Below are positions 50,107 through 61,800 of a DNA stretch of 64,000 nt, piece by piece. Location: NCBI GenBank assembly GCA_015232575.1, contig JADFZL010000007.1, positions 1 to 64,000 on the forward strand. The letters run 5' to 3'. The stretch is from Candidatus Rifleibacteriota bacterium. GTDB lineage: Bacteria > Muiribacteriota > Ozemobacteria > Ozemobacterales > Ozemobacteraceae. Numbering within the stretch: the first letter of the stretch is position 1; each line of letters begins with the position of its first letter. Both the position numbers and the translations under genes were made by a program. The notes beneath the pieces were generated by a model. That model did no database searches and was not told where the DNA came from. It saw nothing but the letters and a program-made list of their open reading frames with translations.

Positions 50107-51732
50107 TTATTGAGCTGACGGCCCAAGACCGGTTTCATTTCCAGATGTGTTCACTGCCGGATCAACTGTTGGCGGAGCGTTTTCTGTCGTTGGATCAGGT
50201 GATGTGCTGACAGATGTTTCTGTGGATGTTGCAGACTCGAAGCCGGCCATGATTGTGAGTCCCACTTCATAGCGGTCCAGTGTTGCCATGGTATCATTTC
50301 CCCACTTCTTTAAAGCGAGTTCCTTGACTCGTGTATGATTGTTAAGATAATCTTTCCAGCCTCTGACAAGCTCTTTCCCCTTGGTATACTTTCCTGAACC
50401 GAGATAGCTGTTGAATTTCGCAGCCGAATCGTTCATTGATGTGTCGAGAAGGAAATTGATAACATCGTCAGATGCTTTGGGAAGCTGTATTCCGGTCGCT
50501 TTAAGAATTTCATTGGCAAGGGCAGTGTTCTGGTTTGCAATTTTGCTCCATTTATCTGCTAATTCCATTCCACGGGCAAGATTATTATACCACGCATCTG
50601 ATCCGACTTCCGCTGCCTGGTAATCCTTTATGCACTGATTATACTCTGCCAGGTCCGTTTTGAAAGAAGCGACATTTTCAGAGCTGAAATTCGGATCAAT
50701 TGCTTCGATTTTTGCTTTTTCTTTTTCAAGGTTTTCTTTGAAAGTTTTTAATTCTACTTTAAGCTTGGAAGCTATGTCAGCTCCAAGGTCCCCGTCTGTA
50801 ATTGCATCCCACTTGTCAATAAGGGCTGTGGCAGAAGCAAGTTTGCCATCTGCAATCGCTTTTTCGTATTCCTTAACATCAGCGTCGAACATTGAGGCAT
50901 AAACCCGCGCTCTTTCCTCAGCACAAAAAGCAGTCCAGTCTTTTTTTTCTTTGATTTTTGCTCCGATAGATGCGTTGAATATAAAATTGACTGCGCCCAT
51001 TGCTGACGGATTTTCTTTTGCAAAATCTTCCCATTTCTTAAGCAGAGCTAATGCTTTGTCGAACTGATAATTTTTTATTGCTTCTGTATATGCCCTATGA
51101 TCAACTTCAAATGCTTTTACGTCTGAAACAACTTTTGCAAGGTCAACGCTGGTAATGTTTTTGAAATCATCAACCAGACCACTTCCCTGTGCTCCAAGAT
51201 CAGATATCAAAATATTCCATGATTTGCTGAGAGCTTCTGCTTCAGCAGTTTTCCCGGCTTTTGCAAGAGTGCTGTAATCATTTGCCATTTTGACATAAAT
51301 ATCCATGAAACCTTTTCTGATGGCCATATTCAATTGCATTTCTTTTCTGCGATTTAAAGCGGCACTATCATTTTCCCGGTAATAATTTCTTACAGCAATT
51401 CCAAGCTTTGCAGCTTTTGAAATATCAGCCGTAATAAATGAAGAATAATCGTTAATAATCGCTTGTGCGGCAGAATCATAAATGCCCTTCATATTTGCCT
51501 GAAGCTGATCAAGTGAGATTATTCCAGGAATGCTTTTAACCTTTTCGCTGTCATCTGCGTAGAAACCAATCCACTTTTTGTTCAGTTCAATTGCAGCCAG
51601 ATATTCTTGCGGCGTAGAGTTCAGATACTTGTTGTAATTGGTCAGATCAGTTTCCCATTGTGTTGCAGAAATATCTGCAAAACATGGAAAAACGAGGAAA
51701 AGAAACAGAGCAACAATAGTAAGGATGCGCAT
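50107..51732 (-). CDS. Large exported helical protein with Thr/Pro-rich tail
   Basis: The 541-residue product has a signal peptide (MRILTIVALFLFLVFPCFA, cut near 19-20) and a long all-helical body. Repeated units of roughly 70-90 residues contain paired elements such as ALLKKWEDFAKENP, LIDKWDAITDGDL, LADKWSKIANQN and ELVRGWKDYLNNH (a recurring K-W near the helix middle). The last 40 residues are Ser/Thr/Pro/Asn-rich and probably disordered. I do not recognise the family. It lies 57 bases downstream of the three pseudopilin genes in the same direction and may be secreted or assembled by them; that is inference. Confidence 0.6.
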   Translation of the reverse strand: MRILTIVALFLFLVFPCFADISATQWETDLTNYNKYLNSTPQEYLAAIELNKKWIGFYADDSEKVKSIPGIISLDQLQANMKGIYDSAAQAIINDYSSFITADISKAAKLGIAVRNYYRENDSAALNRRKEMQLNMAIRKGFMDIYVKMANDYSTLAKAGKTAEAEALSKSWNILISDLGAQGSGLVDDFKNITSVDLAKVVSDVKAFEVDHRAYTEAIKNYQFDKALALLKKWEDFAKENPSAMGAVNFIFNASIGAKIKEKKDWTAFCAEERARVYASMFDADVKEYEKAIADGKLASATALIDKWDAITDGDLGADIASKLKVELKTFKENLEKEKAKIEAIDPNFSSENVASFKTDLAEYNQCIKDYQAAEVGSDAWYNNLARGMELADKWSKIANQNTALANEILKATGIQLPKASDDVINFLLDTSMNDSAAKFNSYLGSGKYTKGKELVRGWKDYLNNHTRVKELALKKWGNDTMATLDRYEVGLTIMAGFESATSTETSVSTSPDPTTENAPPTVDPAVNTSGNETGLGPSAQ

Positions 51733-51789
51733 AACGATCTCCTTGTAAATAAAATTTAACTAACTCAATTTTAAATAAATATTGCAGAC

Positions 51790-52533
51790 TTAAAAACTTC
51801 GTTCTCTTGACAATGCGATTGCTCCTCCTATGATTGTAAGATCTGCCGCTGGAATATTAACGCCGTTGTATGCCGTAATTCCTGCTCCGGGAGTGTAGGC
51901 GCGGGTTCTGTAGTTCATCAGCCAGACAGCATCTGAAGATGAAGCATTTATTGTAAGATATGGAGAATAGATGCTGACCATAACCTGCAAAAGGTCGCTA
52001 GATGAGGTTTCCAGCCCAAGTTGAACTTTCCGGACATCCTTTGGATTTGTACACCGATTTCCTGACATGTCGAGGAGTTTAATCGAGAGGCTGGAAATCA
52101 TATCTTTCATGAAAATCCTTCTTTCTGAATCATTTATTCGAACAATGGAATAAACTGGTTTCATTGTACCATCTCGGTGCTTAACCTGGCGTGTGCCTCC
52201 TTCTCTCTGGTAGGTTATCCTTACCGGAGCAGGCATTCCGTATCTGTCACAGAGGTGAACCTTGTCAAAAGAAAAAGAGTAATTTCCCGCCGAATCATTT
52301 ACCACGTCTGGCGGCGGGAATCCATCCGGTATAGTCATAGTTCTTAGATCGTACTTTAGAAAAGAGACGAGTTTTGTTTCTTCCTGAAGGATTGACAGGG
52401 TGTCATAGCCTTTTTTTGTTCCAAGAAATGCTTTGGAAAGTATCTGCATCAATGTTCCGATAATTACGCCTATTATAAGGCAGACAACGATTATCTCCAT
52501 CATTGTAAAACCTCTGGAAATTTTCATTTTCAT
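51790..52533 (-). CDS. Prepilin-type pseudopilin (GspJ/PilW-like)
   Basis: The 247-residue protein begins MKMKISRG|FTMMEIIVVCLIIG, a class III prepilin leader with Gly at -1, Phe at +1 and Glu at +5, followed by the membrane helix that packs into the pilus core. The globular part is beta-rich and resembles minor pseudopilin J. ATG 52533 overlaps the preceding gene's stop as TGATG, so they are coupled; ATG 52593 would ruin the leader. It sits with two other pseudopilins in a K-I-J-like order. Confidence 0.85.
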   Translation of the reverse strand: MKMKISRGFTMMEIIVVCLIIGVIIGTLMQILSKAFLGTKKGYDTLSILQEETKLVSFLKYDLRTMTIPDGFPPPDVVNDSAGNYSFSFDKVHLCDRYGMPAPVRITYQREGGTRQVKHRDGTMKPVYSIVRINDSERRIFMKDMISSLSIKLLDMSGNRCTNPKDVRKVQLGLETSSSDLLQVMVSIYSPYLTINASSSDAVWLMNYRTRAYTPGAGITAYNGVNIPAADLTIIGGAIALSRERSF

Positions 52534-53003
52534 CAGAAATATCCCCGTGCGGTAACAAGCTGAACTGATTCCGGCCTGCCGCGGGTGCTCCATTCTACAC
52601 GCGCTTTGATTTTAATAATTACAGATGCAGACGCTGCTCTGTCTTTTATTCCCTGTTGAAGATCTGATGGAACAACAGATTCAATTGAAACAGCCTCTGT
52701 TTTCAAAAACCGTTTGAATCCGACTGGCGGAGTGGCAAGTCCGACTGTATACCCTGCAGCCTCAGCAACAGCAAATGTCCCTGCAACAATTTCCGTGTCA
52801 ACATTCATTGGAACCAGCTTTAATGGCAGCGACTGCACTGCCTCAATTGCTTCAGAAGCTAAATTGCTTGCAATAACTTCTTCAAGGGTTGAGCGTGAAT
52901 CGCCATGAGAAGTGGAAACAAGAGACATAATCGGAAACATTGCCAGAGCTATAACTACAATAGCTATAAGCAATTCAACGAAAGATACAGCGCGTTTTAT
53001 CAT
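52533..53003 (-). CDS. Prepilin-type pseudopilin (GspI/PilV-like)
   Basis: The 156-residue protein starts MIKRAVSFVELLIAIVVIAL. Glu10 is at +5 if cleavage follows Ala5, so the usual Gly at -1 is replaced by Ala. The globular domain is short, like minor pseudopilin I. The junctions with both neighbours overlap by one base, giving one translational unit of three pseudopilins, as in the tip complex of type II secretion and type IV pili. Confidence 0.85.
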   Translation of the reverse strand: MIKRAVSFVELLIAIVVIALAMFPIMSLVSTSHGDSRSTLEEVIASNLASEAIEAVQSLPLKLVPMNVDTEIVAGTFAVAEAAGYTVGLATPPVGFKRFLKTEAVSIESVVPSDLQQGIKDRAASASVIIKIKARVEWSTRGRPESVQLVTARGYF

Positions 53004-55561
53004 CAGCCTGGCTCCGTTTTCCAGAATGAACGTCGTCCACCGAGATGGAAGCGGATTCCTGATTTTCTTACCTCTGGCTTGAATACGTTGAAGACTGGGT
53101 CCCAGGTTATGGTGTTTCTTTCGTCAACTGTTGCAGGATGACCCTTGAAGATTGAATCAGAGGAACTTTCTGAAAAATCAAGAGTTCTGACTGCAACACC
53201 GCCTTTGACTTTGATTGCGTTCAAGGAAGAACGTTTAAGTGTTCCTGAAGATATCAGGAAAGCATCGACACGGGAAGCTCCTGCGAAAACAATGTTCTTG
53301 CCTGATTTCGCGGTGGCAAGCGTGAGAGGTGGCTGAGGAACTGCATTTGTGCCACGAAGGATATCCGATTTTAGAATAAGATCTCCGTTTTCAACAATCA
53401 GCATTCCTCCATCGTCTTTGTACAATAGTTTACCGCCGTTTCCGGAAAGAGCAAGATCACCGCCGAGTACAGTCACGATTCCGCCCTGAAGGCAGAGAAC
53501 AGAATTTTGCCCTTCCTGGCGGACGAACCTTGAAAGAAATTCAGACGGAGTCTTAATCAGATGTGTTGTTTTATATCGGAAATCATATTCAGAGAAGACG
53601 AGAGGAGATGTTTCGCTGACTGAGGTTGCTGAAAAAGGCCACACCGCGCCAAGGTAGCCAACCATCATCCTTAATCCGGATGTGTCTTTGAGAGCTAAAC
53701 GGTTGCCATTTACTCCACGCCCGGTATCAGAATGGAAAAAAGAATCGACTGTGTCTGAAACATCTGCGCCGGAGTCATTTACAGGCTGAATTGATGCCGG
53801 GAGGGCTGTCATGGTTTTTGAGACCGGCATCCAGCCTGAAGGAAAGGCAACTCCATTCATATTGTTCTGCAGAATCTGTTCAAATCCAATCATGGAATGC
53901 ATAAGTATTGGTTTACACATTACCAGACCGACATACATTGCTGCAAACGGCGTTGTTCCACCGCCGAGCACATCGGTGAGAATGTTCCAGTTCACAGCTG
54001 CCCAGTCACGGCTGGTATAATTCCCCGGATTAGTTACACCTTTTTCGGAAACTGCACCCCAGATTAGGTGATTAGCCCAGCCGACCGAATCTGGTTTTCC
54101 TGAAACAATGCTGTTTCCCAGTATTGGAAAATAGGGTATTACTGATAGTTGCGGTTTATCATTATCTGCTTGGTTTTCCAGAGCTCCAACAATATCTGTT
54201 CCAGCAGTTATGGCAGCTTCAGCCGTTTGATCCAATTGAGAAATGTAACCAGCCTGAATCATTCGTAATGATGTGGGGCCAAGAATTACTGAAGGTGAGC
54301 GACTGTCGGAAATTGAAGATGCACTGACCGGGTAAATACTGCCCATCGGCATTATGAGAGAACCATGTTCCAGCTCGTTCAGGTGATCAGGGTCCTGATA
54401 ATAACTTCGTAAAAGGTTCCCTATGCCAAGATCATCCATTGCAGCCTGTGTCCCTGAGAAATATCCGATTCGTTTCATGTATATCAGCCATCCAATGAAT
54501 GGATGACCCGCATCACCGTTAAATGGCGGACTCGAAGGGTTAACAGCTGGTACTGGTGGTACAAGGGCGCTTAAGGTTGGCATTTTAGTGTGATAGACAA
54601 GAACAGTATGATTCGAAATCAGGAAATTTGCTCCGAAATATCTTGCACGCTCGGGTTTTGCTGAAGCTGCTGACAATTCTCCCTGAAAAATATTGAAGGT
54701 CCATGCCTGAAATGGTCCCGGGGGAAGACTTGACCCGAAGAATGCCCAGCCTCGACTTACCAGATCAACGTTTCCGCCAGCCCAATCAGGAGCAACACGG
54801 TTTGCCGTTGGAATTGCGGTTGTACGGTTTGAGTCGTCAGGGTGATGAATCAATGTCAGCGGATTTCCCAGTGGAGTAAGCGGGTCGGCAAATCCTTCTG
54901 TGCCAAGAACTGATGGAGTGCGGCAAGTGGTTGTTTTCAGATGATTCGGATCGCCATTTGCTCCGGGGCTCTTTTCTTTTACAAAGAGTGTAAACTGCCC
55001 GAATATTCCAGGAAGAATGTTTACCGCTTTAACTTCGCGCATGACCTCATACTTGAGTTTGTATTTTCTTGCCTTCTGAAAACAGGCTACCACTTCGACC
55101 TTAAGCAGTGCAAAGCGATCTGAAAGATCAGGATAAAGGAACCCGTGAGAAACTGATGTAAAGCCTGATGGCAGAGCAGCATTTGTACTTTCTCCGCCGT
55201 TTGGATAGAAGAAATTTTCAACGTAGGTTGCAGATAAAACGCAACTGTCAATAGTTGCACCTTCAAGTGAAGCAGGAAATCGAAGATGAGGAAGAAGATC
55301 AATAGTTTTTTCGGTCCCGCTCACCGCATTTACCGGGTCAGCAAGAAATCTGGAGATTTCATTATCAGGATTGGCAATAAACCAGGAAAATGCCTCTTCA
55401 GCAGTTCCTTCTGCTGCTTTTGACATGATATCATTCCAGTAAATGCGATGCACCCTCATTGCTTCTTCTCTCACCAGCGAATTATAAGAAAAAGCAAGCA
55501 GCAAAATAATCGGAATAATAGCTATTGCAGCGAAAAATATGAATCCGCGTGATCTGCTCAT
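53003..55561 (-). CDS. Very large GspK/PilX-like pseudopilin
   Basis: The 852-residue protein starts MSRSRG|FIFFAAIAIIPIILLLAF, a prepilin leader with a long hydrophobic helix but no Glu at +5, as is usual for the tip-located K pseudopilin. The remaining 800 residues are beta-rich with many Pro/Gly loops (LPPGPFQAWTFNIFQG, LSGNGGKLLYKDDGGMLIVENGDLI) and have no recognised domain. GspK is normally about 300-350 residues, so this is more than twice the family length. It may display a large adhesin or enzyme-like domain at the pilus tip. It is the first gene of the leftward operon. Confidence 0.7.
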   Translation of the reverse strand: MSRSRGFIFFAAIAIIPIILLLAFSYNSLVREEAMRVHRIYWNDIMSKAAEGTAEEAFSWFIANPDNEISRFLADPVNAVSGTEKTIDLLPHLRFPASLEGATIDSCVLSATYVENFFYPNGGESTNAALPSGFTSVSHGFLYPDLSDRFALLKVEVVACFQKARKYKLKYEVMREVKAVNILPGIFGQFTLFVKEKSPGANGDPNHLKTTTCRTPSVLGTEGFADPLTPLGNPLTLIHHPDDSNRTTAIPTANRVAPDWAGGNVDLVSRGWAFFGSSLPPGPFQAWTFNIFQGELSAASAKPERARYFGANFLISNHTVLVYHTKMPTLSALVPPVPAVNPSSPPFNGDAGHPFIGWLIYMKRIGYFSGTQAAMDDLGIGNLLRSYYQDPDHLNELEHGSLIMPMGSIYPVSASSISDSRSPSVILGPTSLRMIQAGYISQLDQTAEAAITAGTDIVGALENQADNDKPQLSVIPYFPILGNSIVSGKPDSVGWANHLIWGAVSEKGVTNPGNYTSRDWAAVNWNILTDVLGGGTTPFAAMYVGLVMCKPILMHSMIGFEQILQNNMNGVAFPSGWMPVSKTMTALPASIQPVNDSGADVSDTVDSFFHSDTGRGVNGNRLALKDTSGLRMMVGYLGAVWPFSATSVSETSPLVFSEYDFRYKTTHLIKTPSEFLSRFVRQEGQNSVLCLQGGIVTVLGGDLALSGNGGKLLYKDDGGMLIVENGDLILKSDILRGTNAVPQPPLTLATAKSGKNIVFAGASRVDAFLISSGTLKRSSLNAIKVKGGVAVRTLDFSESSSDSIFKGHPATVDERNTITWDPVFNVFKPEVRKSGIRFHLGGRRSFWKTEPG

Positions 55562-55898
55562 TTGTTTATCCTAACACACGCATTTTTCAAAATCAACATA
55601 ACCCGTAAGCAAAAGTAACTTTCTATTAACCACTTTGACTCAGTTGACCGAAGTCGAAATCACATTAGAGAAATTCTGCGAAAATCAATCATCAATGAAA
55701 ATATCCCGTTTATCTGGAAGATTCAGACTTGTTTTGATTTTCCAATTTTTAAACTTTGTCCAAATCCTTGTCTCCAAGTTTCCTTTCATTTGCCTATCCA
55801 CGTTATTGAGTAGATTTTACAAAATACTGCAAAAAAATTGACAGTCTTGATGTTTCTTTGTTATCATTCGCTTGTATCCAGATTTTTTGGGAGGTTCT
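55562..55898. other. Divergent promoter region between pseudopilin operon and RHS gene
   Basis: About 340 AT-rich bases. GTTGACCGAAGTCGAAATCAC at about 55634 looks like a worn arm of dispersed palindrome family 1. Promoters for both directions should lie here, but I cannot assign exact boxes. Confidence 0.4.
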
Positions 55899-58800
55899 AT
55901 GAAATTTCGTCTTCTTGCTGCCCTGATTTTCCCTGTTTTGATTCTGTTTTCAATTCCACTTTTTGCCTCTGATTTATCGCTTCCCGAAAATTCATCAGAA
56001 CCTTTTGAGTCATATATTCCAGGCGATGAAACAAGACCAGCAAGCATTTCCGAAGAAATCTGGGAAAAACTGAATTCCGGCACACTCACACAGCAAGCAG
56101 AAACAAAATCAGAAACACAAATACAAACAAACTCACCAGCAAGAACAACCTCCCTCACCCAAAGCACATCAGCCCTAACTTCTTTTCCATCAGGTTACAC
56201 ACTTCTCGACCCAATTCTGCCTGGAAGCATCGGAACCACCTGGGAAACAGGCATGAACAGCCCGGGGACTAACCCGCAGGTTTACCGATCTGAAATAGTT
56301 TCACCATTCGATGGCTCAACTGCTTTAAGACAGCAGGTTATCGGCAATACATATTCATGGTGTACAAACCATTATCTGAAAAGAACTTTCAATCTTGGCG
56401 GTGCCTTTTATCCGGCATCGAAACTAGCTCTCTATCTCGAAATCAACAGATATTGCATGTCATGTTATTACGACGGCACTGGCCTTATTATCAGAGCATT
56501 CAGAAACGGCAACGAAGTCGGCGCAACAAGTTATGGCTGCGGAAATTACCATGGCTGGCCTTTTTCGAATCCTCTTCCAAATGGTTTTACCGGAATTCTT
56601 GAAATACCATTCAACTTTGTTAGTGGTACTTTTGACTCCATCTCAATAGAAATAGCCAATTATTGTTGTATTGGTAATAATTACAGCATTGTCGATCACA
56701 TAATGTTCAAAGGAGACGCTCCTGTAACGGTTAACTCAGTCCAGGCGATCCCTCCAACGCTTATGATCGGCATAGACGGTGCAGCATCCGGTATCGTTTT
56801 TCGCGCTGCAACTTCTGTTTCCACAACAGTTGAATTCAAAGTCAGAGGTCCCGGCGGCGAAATCTTTCCAATCGGTTCAGCAGCCACCAGCCAGGGTGAC
56901 AGCGGACACATTGCAAAATTAAGCTGGTGGGGAAACCTTGGCGGCTCAACTATTTCCGAAGGAAATTACGAAATAATAGCTGAAGCAGGTAGTTCCTCGA
57001 AAACATCAAATTTTACTGTAAAGAAAGTAAACGCATCAATCATCGGAATGGGAACCTGGATGAAAAACTCCAAGGACCCTTCTGCAGATGTTCCGCCTGA
57101 CCCGAAAGCGGAACAATGCCCCGAAGTCTCGTGGGAACAGGCGACAGGCGAAAAAGAAGGCTACACCGCTGGTTTGAATCTCAGCGATCCGGTAAACATT
57201 GTTTCGGGAAATTTCATTTTATCAAACGTTGATCTGAGCTTGAAATCGCGATTACCACTTACTCTTGCCAGAATCTACAACTCTCTTGATTCTAATATTG
57301 GTTTATTCGGACGCGGATGGAGCAGTCCATACCTTTCTCATCTTGAATTTATTGCATCAGATGTCGTTTTTGTAAACTCAGATGGCTCAAAATCATTTTT
57401 CAAATATTCGGACGGCGCTTATGTTGGTCACATAAGTTCGAATCTTCAGCTTTCTGTCGCAACAGACACAAACCTCTGGAGGCTCTTCATTCCGGGCGGT
57501 ATGGAGTGGCATTTTGATTCTGACGGAAAAATTATCCGCATGGCAAAAGCATGCTGTGGTACTGGCGCGGCAGATTCGGTAAATATTGATTATAATTCAT
57601 CTGGAACGCTTCACAAAGTCTCAAACAACGCCGGACAATGGCTCGAATTTGCTCTAAATTCATCGAATCTGATAGAAAACGTCACAGATTCAGCCGGAAG
57701 AACCCTTCGCTATGCCTATGACAGTAATAGAAACCTGATTTCTTTTACCAATGCGATTAATCAAATAACAACTTACACTTACAACGAAGACAATTTTCTC
57801 AGTAAGTTTACAAAGCCCGGAAACCGAGCAACAGAAATAGCTTACCAGGGTTCCCGCGTCTCTGGCATCACTTTTCCGAATGCAGCAAGCGCACTTTTCA
57901 ACTGGGATTTTTCTCAGCAGAAGCTTTTATTTACCAGTCCGGAGGGCGTATCACATGAATATCGTTTTGATTCCTCCTGGCAACTTTCGGGTTATGAAAT
58001 CCCCAACGCTGGAATATCAAAGAATTTCAGTTTTTCTGAACTGGCTTTAACGAACACCACAAACTCTCTCGGACAGATGTTTTCATATTCTTATAATGCA
58101 GATGGCCTTCTTTGTACAAGCACGGATCCTCTCGGCAATACCACTTCTTATGAATGGCATCCGGAATTTCATAAACTTGCGAAAAAAACAGACCCTTTAA
58201 ATCGCGAATGGCGTTATAATTGGTGTCATCGTGGAAATCTGATTTCCGAAATAAATCCTGCTGGTGGCATAACATCATACACTTACGACGCTCATAACAA
58301 CAGAACTTCCAGAACCGACCCGCTCGGAAGAACGGTCAGATACGAATATTCGTCCGATGGAAGCCGACTTTTGCGCTCAATAGATGCTCTGGGCGGCATT
58401 TCGAGTTTTTCGTATGATGCACGAAGCAATTTAATTTCATCGTCAGATCAGCTTGGAAGAGTAACATTATACGAATATGACGCTCTTGACCGCCTCGTAA
58501 AAACAATCCATCCCGATGGAAGATGGACCGAAATTGAATATGACGAAGCCGGAAACATTGCAAACAGGCGTGACAATCTCAACAGAGTAACAACCTATAC
58601 ATACGATCAGGCCGACAAAATGATTTCCACCACCAGGCCAGATGGTACAAAACACAATTACGAATACAATGCAGCCGGCAAAAAAATTGCCGAAATAAAT
58701 CCGCTGGGTGAAAAAACATGTTTTGAATACGACGCAGCCGGAAACCTGGTCAGAATAGTTTATCCCGATGATTCGTCAGAAATGTCTTCGTACAACACCG

Positions 58801-61800
58801 AAGGTCAGCTTATTAACAGGACAAATGAACTTGGTTCTGTCACTGCTTTCGAATATGATCCCCTCGGAAGAATGGTTGCAACGATTGATCCGGCAGGCAG
58901 TCGCTGGGAACAAACCTATGACATTGCAGGCAGAAAAGTAAGCGATAAAGATCCATTGCTGCATACAACCTGCTATGCTTTTGATGTGCTTGACCGCGTA
59001 GTTTCCACCACAAAACCCGATTCAGCAATAATCAGAAACGAATACGATGCAGTTGGAAATCTTCTGAAAACAACAGATGCTCTCGCAGCAACCTGGAGCT
59101 GGCAATATGACGCGCTGAACAGGCAGGTTAAGGCAATTCAGCCGAATGGTGCCACTTCCGAAACCTCATTTGATGCTGCTGGACAGACTTCTGCAGAAAT
59201 CGACCCGCTTGTCGGAGTTACCCGCTATAGTTACGATTCGGCAGGCAGAATCGTATCCAGAACAGACGCTTTGGGAAATATCTGGCGAAACAATTATGAC
59301 ACAGCAGGAAGACTTGTTTCCACCGTAAATCCGCTTGGTGAAATATCTTCAATGACTTTTGATGTCATGGATTGCGTTATTTCTGAGAGCAATCCAGCCG
59401 GAAATATTACCAGCTATGAATTTGACGCAGTCGGAAGACGAGTAGCAAAAACAGACGCTCTGGGAAACCGCTCAATTACAGCTTATGATTCACGCGGCAG
59501 AGTAATTTCAGAGGTAGACGCCGAAGGTAGAATCGTTCAGTATGATTATGATCTGGCTGGAAGTCGCACTGGTCTGACAGATGCTGCATGTCGTGTTTGG
59601 CGCTGGAAATTTGACGCAAACGGCAGAACACTTGCAGAAATAGATCCGATAGGCAATAGAACAACTTATTCATATAATGAGACAGGTGCCAGAACAGCAC
59701 TTGTAAATGCAAGAAATCAGATAACCACTTTCAGTTTTGATTCAATGAATCGCCTGGTACAAATTGATTATCCAAATGGTACAGCAGCGACTTTTTCTTA
59801 CGATCTGACAGGCAGAGAACTTTCTCGTTCAGACAGCAATGGCTTGGCTGCCAAGAAATATGATGCATCAGGAAATCTGATATCAGAAGAATTTCAAACC
59901 AGTGCATGCCCTGGCGTTTCAAAGTCCTGGAATTACGTATATGACTTGGCAGGAAACAGAATTTCAGCAAAAAATCCAGAGGAAGAAAGTTTCAAATACG
60001 GGTATGATGCTCTTAATCGCCTGATATTACTTGATCCACCCGGACAGAACAACGATATAAAATACTTGTACGATACCGCAGGCAAACAAATTGGCACTGA
60101 ACAGCCGGGTGTAAACACGGTTAATTCTTTCGATGCCGCAGGCAGATTGCTTTCTGTAAGTCACAATCGTGATCAGAAGTCCAAGCCGCCGATTTCTCAA
60201 CGTCGCTATACATACAATGCTCTCGGCAACTGTATCTCAATGACCGATGATGAATGCGGAACCACTGTTTATGAGTATGATAAATCTGGCTGGCTGATAA
60301 AGGTGACATATCCTGAAAAACAGGTTGTTTCCTATACTTATAATAACGCTGGCGACAGACTTTCAGAAACGATAAAAACCGGACATTCAAACAGCAGAAC
60401 AGTAACGTATTCGTATGATGCAGCCGGACGCATGATCAGCAAAGCATCAGATACTTTTGAATACGACTCTGATGGCAACCTGACAATCTCCATTGAAGAA
60501 GATGAAGTAGTCAGAAATACATGGTCTCATGACAATCGTCTTTTGAAAATTGAACGTGAAATAGAATGTTCAAAGCATCACAAAAAGCATTGCAGACACT
60601 GTCCAAAGAGCTTCGAAATTTCAGAAGAGTATTCATATCTTCCGAACGATTGGCGCAGAATTACAAGAAAAACCGCAGAAACAACATATTTTTCGGTATA
60701 CGACGGTGACGACGAAAGCAATGAATACCTGATTGCTCCAAAGTCTCCCGCCAAATCCTGGAAATTCGGCCCCTTCTGCTGGAAACCAAAACTTCCCCAA
60801 TTGTTTTCATTCCGCGAATTCATTTCCGGCCCCGGAAATGACGATATCCAAACCACAAACTACCACGGCAAAAGCCTCACAATGCTGAAAGACGCCCTCG
60901 GCAGCACAATAGCCCTGACAAATCGCGGAGGCAACACAGTAGCAAAAATCAACTACGACGCTTGGGGCAACTTCCGCTGGCCTGAAAAGAAAGGCCACAA
61001 CATCGCCCCCTGCAAAGAAGACGACCTCAGCGACCTCCTCGACCGCTTAGAAGGCAGATTCTCCTTCGGCAACATCCAACACGACCACTGGCACCACGGC
61101 AGACACTTCGCCAAATCCTTCACACCATACCTCTACACCGGAAGAAGATTAAGCGCAATCTCCGAACAATACTTCAACCGCAACCGCTACTATAGCCCTC
61201 GGTACGGAAGATTCATCTCCAAAGACCCCATCGGCTTCGAAGGGGGTAATAACCTGTGGTGGTATGGAGAAAACAATCCGCCTCTGTTCAAAGATCCATT
61301 TGGTCAAACGGTTGAAAAAGCAATCGACTTTCTTGAAGACGCTGGTAAAGCAGCTGGGGTTGAAGGCGCTATTTACCAAGAGTGGGCAATGAAACTGGCG
61401 CCATATACACCGCCATCACAAGACGATATATACGGGTTAAGTATTGTCTCCGATACTGTTCGCCGAATTCATGAAGTTTTACCAATGGTAAATAATCCGT
61501 GCGTTAGAGAAGCTCTTAAGAATGCAATTCGTGAAATAATGTGTGGGCAATCTCACCATGCTATTTCCAAAAAGGTTTATAGAACAGGCCTAAAACATTA
61601 TAAAGGACTTTCTTCCTCCTTTAGTGAAAGAGACTCAGATTACATTGCAAAAGCTATTGAGAATGCCCATGTTGGATATGCTAGTTGGCATCGTGAGCTG
61701 GATAGTAACGTTGTTGATTACATTAACGAAAAGGGAAATGATCTTTCTCCTCAGCAATTTATTAATTATTTGATGAGTCGGTATAACACGCCGGATTTAA

